The position numbers were made by a program, and so were the translations under genes. Below are positions 21,001 to 34,700 of a stretch of 64,000 bases of DNA, piece after piece. A model generated the notes under the pieces. It was not told the origin of the DNA, ran no database searches, and saw nothing but the letters and a program-made list of their open reading frames with translations. The stretch is taken from positions 1-64,000 of the forward strand of contig JAJGOT010001046.1 of NCBI GenBank assembly GCA_022457155.1. The letters run 5' to 3'. Position 1 is the stretch's first letter. Each line of letters begins with the position of its first letter. This stretch comes from Cladopsammia gracilis. Lineage: Eukaryota; Cnidaria; Anthozoa; Scleractinia; Dendrophylliidae.

Positions 21001-24000
21001 CGTTGCTATAGCAACTGCGAACTAAAAAGCCTACGATAGAGTAAGTACCTCCATAATCTTCAAAATCTCACTGGCTGTGAACTTTTCCAAGGCTTCTACC
21101 AGTGCAGTTTCCAGAGACACGCATGGCTAAAAGAAAAAAACATAATAACTTATGCATACAATATTGAAGTCGTACGGTACTAACAGTAAACATTGTCGAA
21201 AAAATATACATCCAAATTCGCTGACCATTTATATTTTGTGTACATCCAATGTACAAACTTACCGGCATAAATATAAACTCTCTCTGAAGAACGTCACACA
21301 AGTGTTTGGCCTTCTCCAGTATCTAAAAAGACAAAAAGCACGAGATCACAACAAAGACAGAGAAGCTAAATCACCTCACAGCAGACAACTGCTTAAAACG
21401 GCATAGCACAACCACTTTGTACAGCATAATAAACAAAGACTTTCATTTGAATGGTGACACTTAAGGATTTAATCCAGGCACTGGAGAACAAACGCGTGAA
21501 ACGAAACCACAAAAAGGTCCTGCTCAATAGCTTTCATTCGAATGGCCAAACTACAGTTTCATGTACGGACTAAAAGGAAGACCTTAGATAACAACGGCCT
21601 GGACCACCTCGGACGCCTTATTGAGACTCACATAACAGAATAACTGGCTAGCTTTCAGTTGAGGTTGGGGTTAGCAGTTTATATAGTTAAATTTAGGACT
21701 AAACAACCCGAGAAGCTAGGTGGTACAGTGGTACGGTAGGCTATGTAAGCCTAAGCCTAGCTGAGGTCACAGGTTCAAACCTGAGTGGGGATTTTAGATT
21801 TTCTTTTTTACACTTAAAAATTTATTGAAAATAAAATTCTAAGTGTCGATGTTACGTTATATAATTCTCACTAAGTGTCCGAGGTGGTCCAGACCGTTGT
21901 TATCTAAGGTCTTCCGGACTAAACGTTAAAATCTTGAGCAACCTCGTTCCCAGGGTCTCTCTTCTTCCCTCCCCTCTCTCGCTCCAGGGGGCAGGAAGAA
22001 GAGAGACCCTGGGAACGAGGTTGAATCTTGAGCAGCATAATAAACCGTACCACAAAAAGGAACTGGTCAAATTTTAGGATTTCTTTCACAGCCACAGAAG
22101 TTAGAGCATCTAAATACATATACCGAGGTTTGTGAGACTATTTTCTTTCCATCGATGTCGTCTGTATCGTGCGATTCACTGTCCTCGGCAGCAGCGATAA
22201 TTCCGCAAGCTAAAGAAAAAAACATAAGTTTTTAATTGATTGATAAAGTTATGCAAGAATTAACAAATCATTCATGCAATTATACAGTCAATCTCCAAAA
22301 ATAAAATTCGCCTACCGAGAACTGCGTCCAAAGCAAAAAGTGAAACAACCTGCAAGGAAATCATTCTTGTTACGTCACTTTAAACACCGATCATCGCCAT
22401 ATCCTACAATGTGACACGTTTTAACAAATTTAAAAAATGCAGCGCGTTATAAGGCCCGGTTCAGACGCCGAACTTAATTCGAATTTGGACCAACCCAAAT
22501 TAACAAAAGTACGCCTGTTGATACAGACGCCGACCTTAATTCAGTTTGAAGTGAAACAAATCGAAAGGTCAGCGATTTTCAGGCAAAGTGTCAACATGGC
22601 GAGAACAAGCACCAGTCGTCCCATATAAAATAAGTTATAATTATTCATGCATTAGGTTCGGCTCATGAAAAGTTCGGCGTCTGAATCAAAGCCGTTCCAA
22701 AGCCGAAATTCCCGGCTGAGCCAGGCGGCAAGAACGGCTGAGCCGTTCCAAATTCAAATAGCCGTTCTTAACTGATTCAGACGCCCAACGTTTATTACTT
22801 AATTCAAGGTATTAGGTTTGGCTCATGAAAAGTTCGGCGTCTGAACCGGGCCTAAGATAACCTGAGGCAAATACGAGATAGAAGTTGTGGAGTATGTTTT
22901 TTTTTCTGTCGAGTTCTGGTTGATTCACTTTGGAATTCTCTTAAATTCTTTGGAGTGTTTGCATTACGTTTTGCGAACATAAAGCATCCATTTTCTATTT
23001 CCTTTATAAAAAAAGCCTACATAACCTTAAACTAAAACGGCACCGCAACCGTCACAACGAGCGTTTTATGATTGGAATTTTATAAAGGTAGGCAGGGAGG
23101 TAGGTGGGTGGGTGGGTGCGTAGGTAGGTGGGTGGGTAGGTAGATGGGTGGGTGGGTGCGTAGGTAGGTAGGTAGGTAGGTGGGTGGGTAGGTAGGTGGG
23201 TGGGTGCGTAGGTAGGTAGGTAGGTGGGTGGGTGGGTGCGTAGGTAGGTGGGTAGGTAGGTGGGTGGGTGCGTAGGTAGGTGGGTGGGTGGGTGCGTAGG
23301 TAGGTGGGTGGGTAGGTGGGTAGGTGGGTGGGTGGGTGCATAGGTAGGTGGGTGGGTTGGTGGGTAGGTAGGTGGGTGGGTGGGTGCGTAGGTAGGTGGG
23401 TGGGTGGGTAGGTGGGTGCGTAGGTGGGTGGGTGGGTGGGTGGGTACGTAGGTACACGAGCCATAGGTAGCCCACACGGCCGGAGCTTAACCCGGTTTCT
23501 GTAGCTTAAAACAACTAGGACAAACGCTACTCCCCCCTGGATGGGATGCTAGTCCATCACTGGGTTACTCCCAGCATTATGTCGCAGGTTCCCATTCATG
23601 CACCTGGATGAAGAGAGGCATTCACGATGTGGAGCAAAGTTTCTTGTCTATAGAGGAAGCTTTTGGCCTTACCCTCAAAAGGAAAACAAAATTATACCAA
23701 AACTCGTGATTTGTCATTAACGGTCTCATTCTGGAGACTTCTATCACATCCCGTTAGGATCGTTCATTTCTTTTCTCTGTTGTTGTGAATATGTGAAGCA
23801 AGACAAAACCTTAGTTTACTTGTTTACAAAACCATTAGTTTACCTGGTTGCTGTAGAATGTCAGGTTGAGTATGTGCGGTAAAGCGAGTTTGGGCCGAAC
23901 ATGAATCTCCTCAGAATCACTCTGCGATTCAGTTACCATGACGTCATCTACCAACAATCGCAAGGCATGACGGATGACTGCAGCCGTCTTACCTGAGAAT

Positions 24001-25092
24001 CCGACATCCCTGCAGAAGAAATGAAAACAATCTCGCACTTGGTATATAGACATTTTTATGGAATGCTATTGCAAGTACTGAAGAGCTGCTTCCCGGCCCC
24101 GCCATCTTAACGCCTAGAGCAGGCCACCTTTCGATGTGATTAGGAGTAAGACTTTTGAATTCCACAACACTCACATTCCCAAAACCCTGGCTTCTTCCTG
24201 CTGCTGACTAGCAAAAAGGACACTCTTGGAATGAAATTTACGAGATTTATTTAGCACGTGATTGAAAAAAAAATCGTTCTGCCAAACTTAATCTTGTACT
24301 CGTAGTGGAAAGTGAACGTCTTGACATTCCGAGTCTCAATGCAAGTGTGTAAAAGTTTAAATTTCCTAAAAAATACGGTCGCGCCATTTGAGTCTTGAAT
24401 CTGCCATAAACAACTAACTCCATGGTTATGGAATGGGCCAGGGACGGAAAAGAGACTCCCAATTCCCAAAGGAGGGGAAAGGAAGCTAAACTTTACTGAC
24501 TACCGAGGTCGCTGCCATTTCAGCAATTACCGGTATTGATTCACCCATAAAATGTTTGAACTAAGTACTTCGTCTTCCTGTTCGATTCGGAATGCGACTG
24601 AAACAAAATCTCGCTTACCTTCCTCGCGAAGTGATTTCTCCATGCAGCCATTCAAAGGACGCAATCAGTTCATCAAACGTTGCTCCCTAAGATAAACATA
24701 CAACATAAATAAAATATTCACTGGAATTAATTTTTATAAAAAAATAATTGCAACTTTGTAGTCGAGTAACTTAACATTTTAAAGATTCCATCGGACAAAA
24801 TATAAAGAACTGAAGTCCAATCTCTAACCTGTCTGTGATTGTGTAACAGAAGGAAAGCGACCATGTTGGTGCTCATAACGGCGCAACAATTCACGGCATC
24901 TGAAAACGAAGAAGTTTCTTTAGTTGGAGAACGCAACTGTCTTGCAATGATACACGATTTCAGATAAGTGACAGGCTATCACTGTTTTCTTAAGGTGAAG
25001 TAAGCTACCTGTACATAGTTTTGAGTTGTAACTTCTTTTAGGTGTCCCCAATTAGCAGTAATGCTAAATTTTGTTGACACATTAATAAAGTT

Positions 25093-25145
<53 letters not shown>

Positions 25146-27346
25146 ACCGTAGCATCTTGAACTCAATCTATCCCCTATTCAAAATGAAAGTTCTCGTGAC
25201 AGATTTGCTTCCGGCTAGTCTTCAGTCCTATTCAGTGTCTAAATCCCCTTTATAATTTGCACTTGGGTTATCAGGTGTGTACTTTTAGTTTCTGACAAAC
25301 CGGTACTATTTAGAGACTCTGCTATCAGAAGATGAACATGCACATTAAAATTTACCCTGTGATTTTACGATTCCAGGTACTTACCTCGGAGAGAGATGAT
25401 GTCAAATTACACTGTCTTTTATCCAATAAATAAAGATTATTATTATTATTGTTATTGAGACACTAATTTTAAAGGGACTTTCGAACTCGACTTTCAAAAA
25501 CAGAAAACATAAAACTAACCGTAAATAACATGATAACCAAGAGCCTTGGTGAGGGCAAAACACTTGTCATCACCCATATCACTCAATGATACGTCAGAGT
25601 AGTTTCGCAGAAGGGAGGACCGGGGCGAGGAAGTGGTAGTTGCCTTGGCAACTAAGCTTGATGCAAATTCCTTCATGGGCTGTGACAGGTCCATGGATCG
25701 AGAGAACTCCTATTTAAAGGCGATTTTATAGATCATTTAGTAATCTCTTTTGCAGAAACTACAAAAAGATGATAAGTAAAAGCGAACATTGGAAGCAAAT
25801 ATGAGGATATATTGATGTTGTAGTTTACAGTAAACTTGCTTAAGACGGACACCCCTGTAAGGCGGACACCCCTGTAAGGCAGACACCCCTGTAAGATGGA
25901 CACCCCTGTAAGACGGACACCCCTGTAAGGCGGATACCCCTGTAAGACGGACACTCCTGTAAGGCAGACACCCTGTAAGGCAGACACTTCTCTAAGACAG
26001 ACATAAATTATTGGCTGGTTCTGGCTGAATTTCACTTGTCCGTCTGTATATGCTCTTTCTAAGGCAGACAGGTGTCCAGCTTGGACAGAGCTCACTGTAC
26101 TGTTATTTTCCTTTATCACAGATTATGGTTATGAATCTGAGACAAGGAGAAATAAATTAACCTGGTTTGAAAATTTTCACACACACAAAAAAAAACTACA
26201 ACATATACAACAGTGAATTACTGAGACACGAATTTTTCAGCAAAAAAATCCTTGTAAATCAACAAAGGTTATATAACAATGAACGAAACCAACCTGAAGA
26301 GAAAAGGGCTGTCCAAAGTCAAGCCTAACATTGCCGTATGTGGTTTTTATAACGCGCCAAATACTCTTTATAGTACCACAGAATGACTCTGGTCTCTTCA
26401 CTTCACCCTGCCACAACAAAATATTTTCTCTGTGTTGTTTTGTAAAGAAAAGACTATATATTTTGTCCGTGTTTGTACATAATAAATAAAAAACACTTGT
26501 TGTAGTTTGAAAAGTTCAAGCTCATGTTAATAATAAAATTTATTATGATAACATGTATTTATTTCAGCGACATTCATGCATATATTAGACGCTGTAGATT
26601 AGATTTTACTTGTTCTTTTTTTTAACTGATTGTACAGTGCCTAGATTTGTATTGTATTGGCGCTATATAAGTGATCTATTATTATCATAATAATATTACA
26701 GTACGTGTATTATTGCACACATTACGTTCAAGTAAAGTACTTTCAACTGCCAAAATAACAAGCAAGTTTTTCCTTTTGTGTACACTGATTGCCTGATCCC
26801 CTGATCCCCGATGTTCAGCCTGGTTTATTTTGAACATCGCTCTGTAATTTTCGCATACAATTGATGCCAGTATGTACTGTGTTGTATGTTCATGTAGTGT
26901 CAGCAGTATAGTTTTGCTGGATAAGCATTTTTATTAAGAGTCTTAATGTATTTGTTAAAAATATTTATTCTTGATTGTTTCCAGTGTTAGGTAAATTACA
27001 TGTCCCTTTGTATATCACTTTCAATATGAATACAAAAAACCCAAAAAGTTTAAAAAAATTCACAACATCTGTGAAAGCATTTCCACAGCATGTTACCATA
27101 GGAAACATTTGCTCTGCAGAAGTCATGAAAAACTGAACTCTACATCTACATCTACAAATTTAATCAATGACAGTTTCCCATTACATGGATATGGTCAGCT
27201 GAAGCTCACAGCATTTACATTATTTTACATAATTATGTATATGGGTTGGCCACAATGTAACTATCTTACTGTATTAGTGTCACCAGAAGTTATCTATTTT
27301 TTATAAATCTCACCAGAAGTTCTTGTGTGTAACCAGAATCTGTAAT
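18097..27346 (-). CDS. GPAM: GPAM exons 14-27 (C-terminal region)
   Basis: Exon coordinates: 27314-27346, 26294-26407, 25520-25709, 24829-24899, 24619-24686, 23844-24009, 22316-22349, 22124-22209, 21263-21322, 21049-21126, 20525-20620, 20265-20388, 18789-18857, 18097-18260. Exon 14 is an 11-codon microexon fitting between motif IV and GEVKRPES. Exon 15 has YGNVRLDFGQPFSLQ; exon 17 is hydrophobic; exon 20 (34 nt) is hydrophobic and may form part of a membrane segment. Exon 24 has the acidic run. The stop TAA is at 18097-18099. Exon 25's acceptor was chosen at CTACCAG because the nearer AG gives a stop. Confidence 0.9.
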
Positions 27347-28672
27347 CTGAAGAGAATTACATAAAAAATGCATGTTAGAAAACTTGGACCAACAAAGTTA
27401 GACTTTTTCACTATATTTACAATGTATATAATTATGTTATTTTTTAATATAATTTATTTTGGTTATCATTTTCACAATTGTGTCAAGAATTTACTGTAAG
27501 AAGTATTTTTCGTTTGTCTCACGATGTAGTCACTTCCGATGTGGATCGCGATACAAAATAACCCAAAAAGTTTAAAACACTACAGAAACTGGAGAACGAC
27601 CCTACCCTTGCAGACCATACGACGCTAACGCCTGCTCAGATCGCTGACCTCCTGACTTTCGTATTGAGATCCACATACTTCCAGTATAACGGATCAATTT
27701 ACGAACAACAAGAAGGCGCAGCCATGGGGAGTCCGGTTTCCGCTAATATTGCCAACCTCTACATGGAGAGCTTCGAGGAACAAGCAATAACTACATCATC
27801 TTACAAGCCTAGGATCTGGAAACGCTACGTAGACGACACCTTCACCATTCCAGATCGCGCAATCGTCGATAGCTTCTTACAGCATCTAAACGACCAGGAG
27901 CCTTCCATCCGTTTCACCATGGAGACAGAGAATGAAAACAAGCTCACCTTCCTCGACACCGCAGTTTCAAGGGAACCCGACGGCCGCCTCGCCACCAGCG
28001 TATACAGGAAGCCTACACACACTGATCAATACTTAGCGTATGATTCACACCACCCGCAATCAGTAAAACGCGGTATTGTCAAGTGTCTTTACGAGCGCGC
28101 CAAACGTCTCGTAACGAAACCCTCTGTTATCTCCAAGGAGAAAAAACATCTGTCATCTGTTCTTGTTTCTAATGGTTATCCTTTTTCTTTCTTGCAGAAA
28201 CTTACCAAGACCAGAAAACCCAACACCAGTGCTGAGCCCACGACCGAGTTCAAATCTACTGCGGTTTTACCTTATGTCAAAGGTCTGTCCGAGCAACTTC
28301 GCCGCTGCCTACAACAACAAGGCGTACGCGCTGTTTTCAAGTCGGAGACTACACTTAGATCACACCTAGTACGGCCTAAAGACGCTGTTGACCCGACTTA
28401 ACAAGATGGCGTGGTTTACAGAATTCCCTGTGAATGCGGTAAAGTTTATATCGGCGAGACTGGAAGACCTATGCAAGACAGAATAAAAGAGCATGACCGA
28501 GACATCCGATTCGCCCGTACCCAGACCTCCGCCGTTTCAGAGCACGCCAACAACACCGGACACCACCCGCTTTGGAATGAAGTAAAGTTCATTGATCGTG
28601 ATCCTCATTGGTACACACGCAGGGTCAAAGAGGCGATCCACATAAGACTTAACCCTAACAACATCAACAGGA

Positions 28673-28724
<52 letters not shown>

Positions 28725-31700
28725 CAACAGGAGAGCCGTACGACTACGGACCACCGAGGGAACAATTCGCCGAAACAACGAGGATCAAAATGCACCAGTC
28801 ACAGCTGTTGAAAACCAACCAATCACAGCAGAGCATCGTGCTTCATAAGGTGACGCGTAACCAGTCGACCCCATCGCCTGAAGAAGACTAGCAGTATGTA
28901 GTCGAAACGTCGCGATCCACATCGGAAGTGACTACATCGTGAGACAAACGAAAAATACTTCTTTACTATTAATGATATAATAATATTGAAAAGTACTGCC
29001 GGAGAAGTTTCATTTGAATGGTCACACAGGATTTCGTCGACAGACTCAAAAGTTAGAACAAAGTTAATGGTACCATGCAAACGTACTGCCAAAGAGGTTT
29101 CATTTGAATTGTCACACCACAGGATTTCGTCAAAAGACTCAAAAGTAAGAACAAATGGTACCATGCAAACGTACTGCCAAAGAGGTTTCATTTGAATTGT
29201 CACACCACAGGATTTCGTCAAAAGACTCAAAAGTAAGAACAAATGATACCATGCAAAAGTACTGCTGAAGAGGTTTCATTTGAATGGTCACACCATAGGA
29301 TTTCATCAACAGACTCAAAAGTTAGAACAAAATAATGGTACCATGCAAAAGTACTGCCAAAGAGGTTTCATTTGAATGGTCACACTGTAGGATTTCATCA
29401 ACAAGACTCAAAAGTTAGAACTACATTACATGTCTACATAATTCACTCTGGGAGTGAAAGGGTTACAGTGTGATGCGCCTTCCCGTGAGCACCCGACAAA
29501 CTGTTTTACAAGTTTCCACGATATCACCAGCTAATTCTTAGAATCATTTTCATAACTGCGGTTACGTTTGAAGCAATAAAGTGAATAAAATTTTCATAGT
29601 TTTTAACAAACTTTACACTCCTGTGATAAACACAAAGCAAAAATATTACATTCCATCGTGCTCAACTTTGCGAGGAGGCGTGCCCTTCAATTGAATTTGC
29701 GCTCTCTGATTGGGTAACTTGGAAAATAAGTTTGTTGGGTGTTCAGGGCGGGTAAGGCGTGTCGCACTGTAATAGCGTAGTGGTCTTTCATAGTGTTCAT
29801 GCTTTACATTGTATGTTTTTGGTCTTTACCTTTTCATAGGATATGTTAACAGGTACAATATTTACATCTGGTACCACACCTGAAAACACAAAACTCGGTC
29901 AAGTAAATTTTGAATTGCTGTTGGCACAAACTACATTCATTTGGTGTGAGCGCCATATGTTGTAACCAATGAACATTTTGATTCTTTACAAACACTCTAT
30001 TAGAGAGTTCTGAATAGTATGCCAAGTGTGATCGTCTGGGATGGTTCTGAATAGAACTCTTGTTGTTGACAATGGCTGACATTTTGACAACCTGAGCAGA
30101 AGTCATCTTCGGCATCATGTAAATTGTGAACGGTCAGTTGATGGTATTAATGTCTGGTTGTTGCTGTCATTGGTCAGTTTTGTCATGATGTCATTGGCTG
30201 TTGAGACTCAAGTCAGTGACTTAACTTAGTGATTGCTGCATTTTGATCTGTGCATTGTGAATGATAAATTTTTAGATGTTTCCTTTGAGAATTCATTGGC
30301 ATTGACAATATGCCAAAATTAATAATCACAACTCTACTCCACCCGTTTCAAGTTTTAAACTATCACTGGCTGTTAGCTGTATTACCTTCAGTAACTGAAT
30401 TTACAACCAAGGAAAGTAGACCCGACTTTGGAACCATAGCCTTTCCAGTTCTTGATCGACTACCCTCTGCATTTCACAACAATAAAAACCACACATAAGT
30501 TTAGATATATTAAACAACAGCTACTGTTTAATCACCAGAAGGTCATTTTGGTTCTTAAGAGCCTGTGCAGCCTTCCCAGCTGGTGCACCAAATACATGTA
30601 GCAAAACCAGCAACTTAGAGCAAGTCTATAAGCATATAAATATATGCAATGATTTAAGCATTTCAAGGTACAATGTTTCTTTCAGCTTGTCAACACTCTT
30701 GCAAATCAAATTGTATGAAACATAACTACACCACATTTACAACAAAACTTATTGCGAACTGCCTTACCTATATAAAACTCAAGGTACTGTCCATTGTGCA
30801 GAAGCTGCTCAACGTACTACAAATCAATGACAATAAACAAAGTAAGGAATCGAGGCTCAGAATTCACAAAAAGGGAGAAAAAAGAACATGCTAATCAGGT
30901 AAACCCTTTAACTCCAGAGTGCATAAAATGAAAAATGTTAAAGAAAAACCCCAAATTCCATTTTGTAAAATATTGAGAAACAATGATAAGATTCAAAAGT
31001 TAGAACTACTTTACATGTCTCCATAATAAAAATTAATTTATTTATTATTACTCTGGAAGTGAAGTGTTAGAACTTTCACAAAGCCACTCAGGCAGAATTC
31101 TAACCTCTCGTAATACACATTTGTACAACTCATCTTTCCCGCTGGAATGATCCAACTTGCGCTTGATAAAAAAACCACCAAGGTGTCTTAAGATCCAGCT
31201 GTTGAGACACACATGATTGGTCAGTTCCGTGTTCTTGATTGATAGACAAATTTTAAGCTACAATGCTACAACTTTCTTTTACAGTTTTAAAGTAACGTTG
31301 TTCATCTTACCTGAAAAATGGAATCCTCAAATTATCTGCAAAAAGGCAAAACAAAAACGTGAAAGACCAGTGACAATCTGAAGTTAGATTGCTCTCTGCC
31401 TTGTCTCAAAGGTCTTGGGTTCAAATCCTGTTGAGGACTGAACACATTTTTTCTACCCAAATTGCAACTCTTTCAGTTGCTGTATAAGAGTGATGACCAC
31501 ATTCTTTTTAACAAGTCAATTAGTCTAATTTAGTCAATTAGAAAACCTTGAAAAAATATTTACATTGTAATATAAAAGCATGATATATAAGACAATTTTA
31601 ATACTTTGAATGATCTGCACAACCGCCTCCTGGTTAGCTCAGTTGATAGAGCACCGGTCTGCAGAGCAGGAGGTCTCGGGTTCAAACCCCGGCTGGACCA

Positions 31701-34700
31701 ACAGTCAGGGTCCTAAAATAACTGAGGATGAAGGTGCTGCCTTTGCTATGACATCGGCAAATGGTTAGACCTTCATGTGGCTTGGATGACCACGTAGAAA
31801 TGGCGGTCCTGTCTCCCATGGGGACGTAAAAGAACCACTGAGGACGTAACAAACCCTGGCTGTGACCACCCTCAGTGTCACTCGTTCATGGGTGGGGTGG
31901 GTGAGATGAGATAAGCAATGGACCGATAGCGGCTGCCTGAGGCACCTTCATAAGCTGACGTCCGTTCTCATTCTCATAAGTGTATGTAAAGCGCCATGAG
32001 ACATGTGTGATATGTGCGCTATATAAGTCTGTATTATTTATTACTTATTATTTAAATATCTAGTTACCTCCTGCTGCCACATGTGGTACCTAAAAATAAG
32101 ACAAAATAAATTCAATCTTACACAGTCATGTACATAGTCAGTGTATGTTAGAGCAGTTTTCAATCGAGTGTCGTAAAACCAAAACCAAAGTAATTACTCT
32201 GATCTGGGCAATCACAACAGACACAGACAATCCAATGAACCAATCAGTGTACAAATGTGTACAAGTATAAAGTCAGGATTGGTTTTACAGTACTTCCGAT
32301 TCCATAGTGTAGCAATGCAAAATACCAAAGCCATTGCAAATTAAATTACTTTTCAATTGAAAACTGCTCTTAGTCACAAAATTATGGTATAATTATACAT
32401 ACCAGCACATAATACATAAGCTACATGTATGTATTTTTATTGAGCCTTTGGTTTATTTGGGGATTTCTCCCATTGGTTTCTTTGGGGCTTGCTTACCACT
32501 TTATTTCCCTTATATTCAATGTATTTTACTCATTGAAATGGCAAAAAAAAAAATACATTGCACAATAAAAAAAAACCAGAATAAAAAGGTAAAAGGCAAA
32601 TATTTTGCGTGTCCAATCAAATAATTGAATGAGCTAAAAGTCTCACTGGGGAGTATTCTATCAGTTCTGGACCAAGGAGTAGCAAATACATTATTGTTAC
32701 ACCTCCCAACTTAAATGCCTGTTTTGGACAAGAACGTGTCATGTGTCATGGGTCAAAACAGTCTAACTCCCTAGGATGAACAAAACTCACTAACTCCCTA
32801 AGGAAACAACAACTTGAACTTTCGACTTGCACATGATCAGGTCGTGCGCATTGAAACCGCGTTAAATTTGTGTGTCATCCTGGCCAAGCACACATTTTTT
32901 TCTATTTTTGAGTTGGAAGGTATAACAAAACACTTAATAACTGGCCCCGTGGGAAACAGTGAGTTTTGTTTACCCTTAACCCGTGTTTTTAAATAAAAGA
33001 TGATGATGATGATGACAAACATTGATGGTCTCGAGGAAACAAAACTCACTGTTTCCCTTGGGGCCAGTCATTGTGCTTATTGTTACACATCACTTTATGC
33101 CACAGAACTGATACGATAATATATATAGATAGCCTGAGCCTAACAGCGTCGCTCTTTGAACAGTAAGCCGATGATAAACTTAACTGAGGTGAAAGGTCGG
33201 AAGCACAAGAATAAAATTGACGACTGGGCCTATCTTTTAATTTTAGAAATTCTCAAAAACAGACTTACGCGACCGTTTGCACAGTACATTTAGACCGTAC
33301 AAAAGTTCACAAAAACAACTTTTTCTCCGTCTAGAATAATTAGTACGACTAATTTCCAAATAAAATACACCTGCTGCTTATAAAAATTGTCCGAGAAACT
33401 GATTTGGAAATCAAAATTGCAAAAAATACACAAACATATTTGCATAAGACCACGCGTGTGAAGTATCCAAGTCTTGTTTTGTTTTGTTTACATAAAATCG
33501 CTTTTCAACCTATGTAATGAATGAACAAACACATAAAAATGGACAACACAATCTCCTTTCGAAAAAATTAATTCAAATTTCCATAAGTTTGTGTTTAAAA
33601 GCAAAACGCGAACCATTAAGAGGCCGAGATGTCTCCGGTGAAAGAAATCAAAACAACTGAATTTAATTGAGCGAGTGTTATAAACAATTCTCCCGAAAAC
33701 TAGCGAGAACACAAAAAAGTCAATCAGATTGATATCAACATAAATTCCCATCGAAAAATGTATTTTGTTTTACCTTTAAGTCCATCCACTGCTTGGAAAT
33801 TGTTTAAATCTCCGCTTCTTCAGTTCTGAAACCCGAAGTGACAAACATCTTCCCGCATTGCTCCCATCCTCGAAGCAAGATTTTATCTCTGAAAGCTCTT
33901 CTATTTCCACTATAGCGGCTTCGATTCTGAGTATCCCATAATTAGTATCCCTGTCTTGAGTAGCAAACCGCGAAAAAATTCAGGAGAATAACGACTTTAA
34001 TTTAAACGGTTTTCTCCGCTAAAACACAGCAGTGTTTTCCCAGGTGACGTGAAAATTGCAAAGATCCCAGTGTGGCGTCATACGCGCATGTTTTGCGACG
34101 GTCTATGCGCCCGCGAGTTAATAGCCCTAAGCGACGGTGGCGGACGACGGACGACAGCGGCGGACACACAACGCGCCCGTGAAACATTCCGCTAGCCATG
34201 ACCATGAAAAATGACGGCCATGGGTTCTATGGTTCTATGGTTCTCTGGTTCTATGAGTATGGAGCTGCGCAGCCGGGCCTTCGGCCCGGCGAGAGCTCCG
34301 CTAATAATGATTAAAGATAAACTTCATGTACATGACTCCCTACCTTAATGTCACATGTAACAAGGACAAAGGTCAGTAGAATATAGTCCATGTGACTTTT
34401 ATGAAGTGGTAAGAACACCATGGGTCTGTTGTCCTATAAACATTTCAGAAAGAAAACAGAATGACATAACTGTCTGTCGATCTAAGACTGAGCACACCAT
34501 GCCAAAACATGACCTCAAAAATGGCATGATTGTTCAGAAAACGTTTGTAGTTTGTCTGCCCGTAACACGAACACCTACACTAAATGTACACTCCAAAATG
34601 AAACTGTACTTACATGTAACCATGTATGCCTATGGTGTGACTATTCAAATGAAACCTTTTTGGCAGTATAATTCTCCTTTGGTACATTGTAACTATTTGT

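Larger units (their letters stand above)
27496..28965 (+). mobile_element. Penelope-like retroelement, 5'-truncated
   Basis: One frame encodes reverse-transcriptase motifs (GAAMGSPVSANIANLYME, RYVDDTF) and then a GIY-YIG endonuclease (VYIGETGR); that pair defines Penelope-like elements. The first 55 bp (27496-27550) are an inverted copy of the last 55 bp (28911-28965). A hammerhead-like motif precedes the right repeat. It is inserted in the GPAM intron between exons 13 and 14, opposite to the gene. Confidence 0.88.

Noticed and set aside
23052..23477. Three overlapping minus-strand frames of PTHPPTYLPT-type repeats
   Set aside because: A 4-bp repeat without stops is open in every frame; there is no start context, splicing or other protein signal.
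31389..31440. Possible tRNA with a GGTTCAAATCC B box
   Set aside because: No acceptor, D or anticodon stem can be drawn; at most a SINE remnant.
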